Assembly: GCA_035710515.1 (NCBI GenBank)
Contig: DASTDE010000004.1
Span: 591,434-655,433, forward strand
Direction: 5' to 3'
Source: Candidatus Rubrimentiphilum sp.
GTDB lineage: Bacteria > Vulcanimicrobiota > Vulcanimicrobiia > Vulcanimicrobiales > Vulcanimicrobiaceae
Length of the DNA: 64,000 nt
Positions 58,420 through 64,000 of the stretch are shown here, piece by piece. The position numbers were made by a program, and so were the translations under genes. Within the stretch, counting starts at the first letter, position 1. Each line of letters opens with the position of its first letter. The notes under the pieces were generated by a model. It had not been told where the DNA came from. It did not search any database and saw nothing but the letters and a program-made list of their open reading frames with translations.

Positions 58420-59807
58420 CCGGCCCAGAACTGGCCGTGGAATCCGATCGGCAAGCGTGCCGGCACGGCCGCGCGCGCCATCTCGGTAAACGTCGCGGCG
58501 TCGAGGACGACGAGTGCGGATTGCTGCGAGCGCGCATTGAATGACGCGAACAGCACCGCGCCGTCCGTTTCGTCCTGTCCGCCGGGCCGTGGAACGAAGA
58601 TCGCTTCGCCGGGTGATTCGTCCGGCCGTTCCCAGACGCGCTGCGCATTCGATACCGTGTCGATCTGCAGCACCGCATCGGTGAACGCGTCGCCCGAACT
58701 CACGCGCGGCGCGTAGACGTAACGCGGACGTTCGGCGCGCACGTCCACGCGCGGCAGTTCGATGCGCGTGTTCGCAAGCGTTTCGCGATCCGCATCCTGT
58801 CCGTTGAGCGGGGCGCGGTACCGCCGCAGCGACAGACCCGGCGCGACGGGCGACTTTTCGCGAACTTCGTTGAGGTACAGCGCCGGAACGATCGACGCGT
58901 CATCGTAACCCACGAGATCGATGACGACGCTGTCGCCGTCGTCGAACGCGCTGACGTGATGAAAACAAAAGAACGGCTCGGCGGCGCACGTCACCGGCGG
59001 TTCCTGCCCGGCAAGATCGATTAAGTGAATGAGCGTCTCGCCGCCCTCCCAGGCAAAGTTTTCGATAAAGGGTTTGCCGCGAAGTATCATCGCGAGCGGA
59101 TCGAAGCGGTACGGGTATTCGATCAAAATCGCATAGCGCGCGCTCGCGCCCATGCTGTGCACGTATGCCGGGCGTTGGCTGGGAATGCGAGCCAGCGTCT
59201 CGCGCGCCCCGCCGTCGGGCATGCGCCAAACCATGTACTCGTTACGCATGCCCAGTTTCATCGTATAGTTGATCCACGCATCACAATGACGAACCGGATG
59301 CGCGGTCGTCGGGCCGGATCCGAGAGCGTCGTTGAACGGGAAAGGTTCGCGTGTGTCCAGCGTGAGCGGATCGAACTGCCGCGGCAGGCCGATCTCCGTG
59401 AGCGCCACGCACGCATCGCCGTAGCGCGCGACGTTGACGTTTGTATTGTCGGTGATGTTCGTCGACGCCAAGCCCGCCAGCCACGATCCGAACGAGCGCG
59501 CTGCCGGCGTCGCGAAACTCTGATACGTGGCGCGCCCATCGAGCGCCGCCAGGTAACTCGCACTGCGCACGAACCGGCCCGTGTACGTTAAGCGAGAGTC
59601 CTCGAAGGCAAACCGCTGCAGAAATGCCATGCCGTCGAACCAGTGCCGGAACTGGAGCGATCCGAACGAGTAGCGCGCGGACCCGTTGCGGATGAACGAG
59701 CCGCGAAGCCAATCCGGGAGGCGGCCCTCAAGGGCCAGCGTCATCGGGCCGATGTCGCCGTCGACGTCGGCAAAGGTTAACTCACGCGGCGTAAGAGCAG
59801 CGATCAT
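58413..59807 (-). CDS. Carotenoid cleavage oxygenase family protein (RPE65/CCD)
   Basis: The 464-residue protein is a carotenoid oxygenase: the four iron-binding histidines are visible in TTAHPVRHCDAW, YVHSMGASARY, FCFHHVSAFDDG and GFHGQFW, along with the N-terminal RNGSARYSFGSLQFRHWFDGMAFLQRFAF. It cleaves a carotenoid or apocarotenoid double bond with Fe(II) and oxygen. ATG 59807 was chosen because the family sequence starts there and because the ATG at 59885 would overlap the divergent gene at 59884. Context does not tell the substrate; no carotenoid synthesis genes are in view. Confidence 0.88.
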   Translation of the reverse strand: MIAALTPRELTFADVDGDIGPMTLALEGRLPDWLRGSFIRNGSARYSFGSLQFRHWFDGMAFLQRFAFEDSRLTYTGRFVRSASYLAALDGRATYQSFATPAARSFGSWLAGLASTNITDNTNVNVARYGDACVALTEIGLPRQFDPLTLDTREPFPFNDALGSGPTTAHPVRHCDAWINYTMKLGMRNEYMVWRMPDGGARETLARIPSQRPAYVHSMGASARYAILIEYPYRFDPLAMILRGKPFIENFAWEGGETLIHLIDLAGQEPPVTCAAEPFFCFHHVSAFDDGDSVVIDLVGYDDASIVPALYLNEVREKSPVAPGLSLRRYRAPLNGQDADRETLANTRIELPRVDVRAERPRYVYAPRVSSGDAFTDAVLQIDTVSNAQRVWERPDESPGEAIFVPRPGGQDETDGAVLFASFNARSQQSALVVLDAATFTEMARAAVPARLPIGFHGQFWAGY

Positions 59808-59883
59808 CCCGGGCTCTTCGGCATGGGTCTCGCCGGCACTCCCGCGGGCAAGGATTCCTAGGCCGGAAAAGAACGGGGAGGGC

Positions 59884-60501
59884 ATGAGAATAGCAGCTAC
59901 TTCAGTGGCTCTCGCCTTTTTATTTGGCCTTACCAACGCGTCGGCCGCCTCGAACTCGGCGCTCGATCAATTCGCGAAGGCATGGTCTGCACTCAACGGC
60001 TACACGGCGACGATCCAACTCTTTGAAACCAAGGGCGGCAATACGGAACATGCCGTGTTCGCCTACACGTACCGCAAACCGCAGTCGATAACGATGCACG
60101 TGAACCAAGGACCGAGCGCGGGAGCGACGGTTACCTGGAGCGGCGGACCGACGGTCAGCGCATCCAAGAGCGGCGCATTCGGCATCACCATGAGCAAGAA
60201 CGTCAGCATAAACGATCCGCTCGTAACGTCGCTGCGCGGCTACACGGTTGCGGATTTAAGCTTGCCGGGAATTCTGTCGCACGCGCAGCAAACGGCCGGC
60301 ACGTCTTACAGCGGCACGACCGTACTAAACGGCGACGCTGTCACCGCGGTAACGCTGAACGTCGCCAATCCTTCACAGGACAACGGCATGACGCGTGAGG
60401 TGCTCTATCTCTCGCAGAGCACGCAGTTGCCGGTGCGGATCGACGGTTTCGTTGGAGATCAGCTGGTTCGGACGTACAAGTTCACGATCACCAAAACGTA
60501 G
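59884..60501 (+). CDS. Secreted outer-membrane lipoprotein-sorting-like protein (LolA-type fold)
   Basis: The 205-residue exported protein has a signal peptide (TSVALAFLFGLTNASAAS) and a mature part reminiscent of LolA/DUF1571-like beta folds (FAKAWSALNGYTATIQLFETKGGNTEHAVFAYTYRKPQSITMHV and TREVLYLSQSTQLPVRIDGFVGDQLVRTYKF). These proteins bind lipids or hydrophobic ligands, but the exact member is unclear. The ATG has GGGGAGGG upstream. It is divergent from the carotenoid oxygenase gene, and convergent with rpsO. Confidence 0.72.
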   Translation: MRIAATSVALAFLFGLTNASAASNSALDQFAKAWSALNGYTATIQLFETKGGNTEHAVFAYTYRKPQSITMHVNQGPSAGATVTWSGGPTVSASKSGAFGITMSKNVSINDPLVTSLRGYTVADLSLPGILSHAQQTAGTSYSGTTVLNGDAVTAVTLNVANPSQDNGMTREVLYLSQSTQLPVRIDGFVGDQLVRTYKFTITKT

Positions 60502-60507
60502 CGATCG

Positions 60508-60777
60508 TTAGCGGCGCAGTCCCAGCTCGTTGATCAGTTTGCGGTAGCGATCCAAGTCCTTGTGCTGTAAGTAATTCAGCAGACGGCGGCGCTGCCCGAT
60601 CTGAAGGTACAATCCGCGGCGGCTGTGGTGGTCTTTCTTGTGATCCTTCAGGTGCTCGTTCAGCTTATTGATCGAGGCCGTGAGGATCGCGATTTGCACG
60701 TCGGCCGAACCGGTGTCGGTCGCGGACCGGCCGTACTTGGCCGCCAGCTCGGATTTCTGATCTTTGGTGATAGGCAC
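60508..60777 (-). CDS. rpsO: 30S ribosomal protein S15
   Basis: The 89-residue protein has the full S15 signature: [71 protein letters not shown]. It binds 16S rRNA in the platform of the small subunit. Length is exactly as usual. It stands alone, seven bases from the convergent gene end, instead of beside pnp as in many bacteria. The 149-base gap upstream of its start shows no other gene. Confidence 0.98.
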   Translation of the reverse strand: MPITKDQKSELAAKYGRSATDTGSADVQIAILTASINKLNEHLKDHKKDHHSRRGLYLQIGQRRRLLNYLQHKDLDRYRKLINELGLRR

Positions 60778-60926
60778 GAATGAGGCTCCTTATTCAAGGA
60801 TAGGCTCGCTCGGGTACAGGCTCGGCTCGCGCCCTAGTCCGTCCCGGCGACCGGGGAATCATACCATCGCGGGTCCCGCGGCGCAACCCGGGTTTCGGCC
60901 GGGCGGCGTCTAAAGCGGTCGCTCGT

Positions 60927-61691
60927 ATGGAATTGGCAGAAAAAACGTTCTTGGTGACCGGCGGAGCCTCGGGCCTGGGGGCCGCCTGCGTGCGCGAGTT
61001 TACCGCGGCGGGAGCAAACGTCGTGATCTGCGACGTGAACGAGCACGGCGCTCAAGTCGCCAAAGAGGCCGGCGCGCGCGTGCGGTTCGTGCGAACCGAC
61101 GTTACGTCGGAAGAGGATGTGCGTGCCGCGGTCGATCTTGCGGTGCGTGAGTTCGGAAGCTTGCACGGGGCGATCTCGTGCGCGGGCATTGCGACGGCCG
61201 AACGCGTCGTCGGCCGCGACGGTCCGCAGCCGCTCGATCATTTCACGAAAGTCGTGAGCATCAATTTGATCGGAACGTTCAACGTCATTCGCTTGGCCGC
61301 GGCCGAAATGATCAAGCGCGCGGTCGAGCCGGGCGAAGATCGCGGAGTCTTCATTTGTACTGCGTCGGTGGCCGCGTTCGACGGTCAGATCGGGCAAGCC
61401 GCATACTCGGCGTCCAAAGGCGGCGTCGCCGGCATCACGCTGCCGATCGCGCGCGAGTTCGCGCAGCATCAGATTCGCGTGATGAGCATCGCGCCCGGCA
61501 TCTTCGACACGCCGATGCTCGCGGGGCTACCTGAAGCTGCGCGTGAGTCGCTAGGAAAGCAGACGCCGTTTCCGCCGCGGTTGGGAAGTCCGCAAGAGTA
61601 CGCGCGGCTCGCGCGTCACATCGTCGAAAATCAATACCTCAACGGTGAAGTAATCCGCCTTGATGGAGCCATCCGTTTAGCGCCGCGCTGA
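60927..61691 (+). CDS. 3-hydroxyacyl-CoA dehydrogenase-like SDR
   Basis: The 254-residue short-chain dehydrogenase has [53 protein letters not shown] with the catalytic Ser, Tyr and Lys, and [14 protein letters not shown] with [22 protein letters not shown] at the C-terminus. This pattern is that of the HSD10-type 3-hydroxyacyl-CoA dehydrogenases that act on short and branched acyl-CoAs in fatty or amino acid breakdown. Its 3' end overlaps the convergent thioesterase gene by 15 bases. Confidence 0.9.
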   Translation: MELAEKTFLVTGGASGLGAACVREFTAAGANVVICDVNEHGAQVAKEAGARVRFVRTDVTSEEDVRAAVDLAVREFGSLHGAISCAGIATAERVVGRDGPQPLDHFTKVVSINLIGTFNVIRLAAAEMIKRAVEPGEDRGVFICTASVAAFDGQIGQAAYSASKGGVAGITLPIAREFAQHQIRVMSIAPGIFDTPMLAGLPEAARESLGKQTPFPPRLGSPQEYARLARHIVENQYLNGEVIRLDGAIRLAPR

Positions 61692-62081
61692 CGCGCGTTT
61701 CTTCGGGCTAATCACCGGCGTCGGACGTCCGTTCCGGTCGACCGCGACCATCACGAACTTCCCGACCGTCGAAAGCGTACGCTTGCCGGTGGTGGGAAGC
61801 ACGCGCCACAATTCGACTTCCAACGTGATCGACGTGCGGCCGATCTTTACCACACGCGCGATCGTTTCGACCAGATCGCCTTGACGGATCGGTTCTTTGA
61901 AGTCGATCCGATCGATCGAGGCGGTGACGGTCGGTTTGTGGGCGGCGCGCATAGCCGCGATCGACGCGACGATGTCCATCATCGCGACGGCTTTTCCGCC
62001 GAAGAGCGTTCCGTAGTGATTCACGTCGGTTGGAAAGACGACTTCCGTGCGCCGTTCGACGATTGGTTCTTTGCTCGCCAT
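61677..62081 (-). CDS. Acyl-CoA thioesterase (hotdog fold)
   Basis: The 134-residue enzyme has the hotdog thioesterase pattern: [60 protein letters not shown], with [13 protein letters not shown] matching the acyl-CoA thioesterase (YciA/BACH-type) active-site block. It would hydrolyse acyl-CoA to free acid and CoA. The ATG at 62081 fits the family; the open frame upstream is antisense to the next gene. It overlaps the convergent dehydrogenase 3' end. A link to acyl-CoA metabolism with that neighbour is inference. Confidence 0.9.
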   Translation of the reverse strand: MASKEPIVERRTEVVFPTDVNHYGTLFGGKAVAMMDIVASIAAMRAAHKPTVTASIDRIDFKEPIRQGDLVETIARVVKIGRTSITLEVELWRVLPTTGKRTLSTVGKFVMVAVDRNGRPTPVISPKKRASARR

Positions 62082-62137
62082 CGCCGCGAGGGTTCCAGCT
62101 GAAAGCGCGGGAGCCCCGCGGGGCGAACCCCGCTGGC

Positions 62138-62905
62138 ATGGACCTGGGAATACGCGGACGCACCGCGCTCGTAACGGGCGCGAGTTCGGGCCTCGGCCGT
62201 GCTTGCGCGCTCGCGCTGGCGCGCGAGGGCGCGCGCGTTGCGCTGGCGGCTCGCCGGAAGCCGGAGCTGGAGGCTGCGGCGGGAGAAGCGCGAGCTGAAG
62301 GCTCACCGGATGCACGCGGTTATACCGTCGATCTGCGCGACGCCGGTTCGATCGATGAAATGCTCGCACAGGTGCAATCGGATTTTGGCGCGATCGACAT
62401 CCTGATCGCCAACGGCGGCGGTCCGAAAGCCGGTACGTTTACGCAGTTGCAGCCCGCGGACTGGGACGAAGCGTATGCGGGGACGCTGCGCCCGATGCTG
62501 CAGCTCGTGCATGCTGTTGTCCCCTCGATGCGGGAACGCCATTGGGGACGCATAGTCGCACTGACGTCCACCTCGGTCAAACAGCCGATTCCGAATCTGG
62601 CGCTTTCAAATATTTTTCGCACGGCGCTCGTCTCGGCGCTCAAGACACTTTCGTCCGAGATCGCGAGCGACGGCGTGACGGTCAACGCGATTGCGACCGG
62701 CCGCGTGCGAACTGCGCGGCTGCGCGCTATCTACGGCGGCGACGAAGCGATGGAACGCGCCGGGAATGACGTGCCGATCGGGCGCATTGCATCGCCGGAA
62801 GAGTTTGCGCAGTTGGTGACGTTTTTGTGCGGCGAGCCGGCAGGTTACATTACGGGGCAAACGATCGCAATAGACGGCGGGTTGACCGCGGGAGTGTTCG
62901 GATGA
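62138..62905 (+). CDS. Atypical SDR-family oxidoreductase lacking the YxxxK pair
   Basis: The 255-residue protein has the SDR cofactor motif TGASSGLGRACALAL and a C-terminal SDR block (GYITGQTIAIDGGLTAG), and a conserved NGGGPKAGTF loop instead of NNAG. At the active site, the usual Tyr-x-x-x-Lys is replaced by a segment PNLALSNIFRTALVSALKTL, without Tyr. Such FabG-like members with LSN at this position are known as an atypical clade, so it may be a non-standard reductase or a pseudoenzyme. Its stop overlaps the next start (ATGA). It is divergent from the thioesterase gene. Confidence 0.82.
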   Translation: MDLGIRGRTALVTGASSGLGRACALALAREGARVALAARRKPELEAAAGEARAEGSPDARGYTVDLRDAGSIDEMLAQVQSDFGAIDILIANGGGPKAGTFTQLQPADWDEAYAGTLRPMLQLVHAVVPSMRERHWGRIVALTSTSVKQPIPNLALSNIFRTALVSALKTLSSEIASDGVTVNAIATGRVRTARLRAIYGGDEAMERAGNDVPIGRIASPEEFAQLVTFLCGEPAGYITGQTIAIDGGLTAGVFG

Positions 62906-63393
62906 ATTGGGACCCCGTAACCGGAACCGCGGGCGGCGCCGAATTCGGCGAAGCGCTGCGCGCGTATGCGGCCGAACGCGAACTGCCGGACGAACGTTTG
63001 GCGGAAGCCGCCGGCCTCGACGCCGAGGGACTGCGGGAAGTCTATGCCGGCACGCGGCGGCTGGCGACCGGCGCGCTGGCGCGGCTGGTTCTCGCCTTGC
63101 GCACCAAGCCAATCGAGTTCATGCAGCACACGCACTTGCTCTCGCTCGAGTTGTACGCGTTCGGCTTGGACCCGCTGTATTTTCTGCCCGAAGGGCAGCT
63201 GCGGTACGACGCGCGCATCTACATGCGCGAAATCAATCCGCGCCACCGGGTCCCCGAAGGCGACATGACGCGCCGCAATCCGACGATCAAGGCTATCGCC
63301 GAGGATCCCATCCTGGACGCGCCCGGAAAGATCGAGCTGGAACTGGCCTACTTGCTTCGCGCGGCCTCGCAGCAGATAGGACAGACCTCGTAG
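62902..63393 (+). CDS. Helix-turn-helix-like protein of unknown function
   Basis: The 163-residue protein has an N-terminal helical region (FGEALRAYAAERELPDERLAEAAGLDAEGLREVYAGTRRLATGALARLVLALRT) that resembles a Xre/lambda-repressor HTH, followed by LEFMQHTHLLSLELYAFGLDPLYFLPEGQ, and an acidic-to-basic tail. It may be a DNA-binding regulator of the adjacent atypical SDR, whose stop it overlaps by ATGA. I do not recognise a fuller family. A DNA-binding role is inference. Confidence 0.65.
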   Translation: MNWDPVTGTAGGAEFGEALRAYAAERELPDERLAEAAGLDAEGLREVYAGTRRLATGALARLVLALRTKPIEFMQHTHLLSLELYAFGLDPLYFLPEGQLRYDARIYMREINPRHRVPEGDMTRRNPTIKAIAEDPILDAPGKIELELAYLLRAASQQIGQTS

Positions 63394-63426
63394 GCACCGC
63401 TCGCCCCCGGAGAGAAACCGAGGCGC

Positions 63427-63990
63427 ATGCAATCAGTTGAAGGAAAACGCATCGCCGCGCTGGTCGGCGACGGCTTTGAAGAATCAGAACTTACCGAGCC
63501 CCGGCGCGCCTTGGAAGAAGCAGGCGCCATCGTGACCATCGTCGGCATCGACGAGAAGTCGCGCCAGAAGATTCGCGGGAAGCGCGGATTGGACGACGGC
63601 CAGAGCGTCAAGGCCGAGGAACTCGTCGCGGACGTTACGGCCGAAGATTTCGACGCGCTGCTGATTCCGGGCGGCACCTCGCCCGATCACATCCGCACGA
63701 ACAAAGACGTGCAGCGCCTGGTGCGCGAGTTCGACGCCGTCAAGAAACCGATGTTCGTGATCTGTCACGGACCGCAAGTCTTAATTTCGGCGCAGATCGT
63801 TCGCGGCAGACAACTCACCGGCGTGCATTCGATCGCCGACGACATTCGCAATGCCGGTGGCCTCTATCGCGATCAGCCGGTCGTGCAGGACGGCAACTGG
63901 GTTACGTCGCGGACGCCTGAAGATCTGGCACAATTCAATCGCGCCATCGTGGAGAAACTCGCGACCGCGATACCGATGCCGATCGTCTAG
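63427..63990 (+). CDS. DJ-1/PfpI-family protein (type-1 glutamine amidotransferase-like)
   Basis: The 187-residue protein has the DJ-1/PfpI fold: IAALVGDGFEESELTEPRRALEEAGAIVTIVGI, the active-site elbow MFVICHGPQVLISAQIVRGRQLTG with nucleophile Cys before His, and VVQDGNWVTSRTPEDLAQF at the C-terminus. Members act as glyoxalase-like, peptidase or chaperone-type enzymes in stress. The family residues Cys-His and a Glu near position 18 are present. It lies 33 bases after the HTH-like gene, in the same direction, and ends near the window edge. Confidence 0.92.
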   Translation: MQSVEGKRIAALVGDGFEESELTEPRRALEEAGAIVTIVGIDEKSRQKIRGKRGLDDGQSVKAEELVADVTAEDFDALLIPGGTSPDHIRTNKDVQRLVREFDAVKKPMFVICHGPQVLISAQIVRGRQLTGVHSIADDIRNAGGLYRDQPVVQDGNWVTSRTPEDLAQFNRAIVEKLATAIPMPIV

Positions 63991-64000
63991 CCGCGCTAAT

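Noticed and set aside
40994-60777. rpsO-pnp operon
   Set aside because: Both genes are present but about 17 kb apart, so the familiar arrangement does not apply here.

Overview
The window is one 64 kb stretch of a GC-rich, gene-dense bacterial chromosome. Many genes have lipoprotein or Sec/Tat signals and outer-membrane beta-barrel architectures, so the cell is a diderm. Retropepsin-PDZ proteins, a copper-amine-oxidase-N 'stalk' protein, GloVer-type repeats, a Pls/PosA-type synthetase and weakly conserved secreted proteins suggest an uncultivated lineage such as Candidatus Eremiobacterota (WPS-2). That placement is inference, not something the sequence states. No rRNA, tRNA, CRISPR array, insertion sequence or origin was seen, and no gene-free gap exceeds about 200 bases.

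Layout. 1-3.0 kb: a visibly more AT-rich accessory patch with a truncated winged-helix regulator, a 539-residue protein with a degenerate nuclease-like core, a small protein and a lipoprotein. 3.1-16.2 kb: three retropepsin-like aspartyl protease/PDZ proteins, each beside a transcription regulator, interspersed with an S9 peptidase, a threonine dehydratase, a pentapeptide-repeat protein and a HExxH peptidase. 16.3-21.1 kb: a phosphopantetheinyl transferase overlapping a membrane-bound Pls/PosA-type synthetase. 21.1-26 kb: a secreted Ig-like protein, a Crp/Fnr regulator, and an operon of a stalk/barrel protein with a DUF3494 ice-binding lipoprotein. 26-28.5 kb: a Tat-exported D-amino-acid-oxidase-type flavoprotein whose domain order is circularly permuted, a GNAT and a lipid kinase.

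28.5-36.1 kb holds two very short peptides ending in the same GWGP motif. One lies behind a DUF5916-type outer-membrane protein with a divergent wHTH-TPR regulator. The other heads a GntR/ABC transporter operon with two duplicated permeases and a terminal 49-residue peptide. 36.1-40.9 kb is a minus-strand operon with UbiA, UbiD, an SDR and an orphan periplasmic binding protein. 41-44.6 kb has PNPase and a DEAD-box helicase. 44.6-49.6 kb is a translationally coupled operon of two TonB-receptor-like barrels and a GloVer lipoprotein.

49.6-55.1 kb includes a probable copper/haem electron-transfer locus: cupredoxin lipoprotein, SCO-type copper chaperone, second cupredoxin lipoprotein and a monohaem cytochrome fused to a beta-barrel, followed by a two-component system. 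55-64 kb is mainly metabolic: split transketolase, carotenoid oxygenase, S15, two SDRs, a hotdog thioesterase and a DJ-1/PfpI protein. The strongest leads are the GWGP peptide/ABC system, the cupredoxin-SCO-cytochrome/barrel locus and the permuted flavoprotein.
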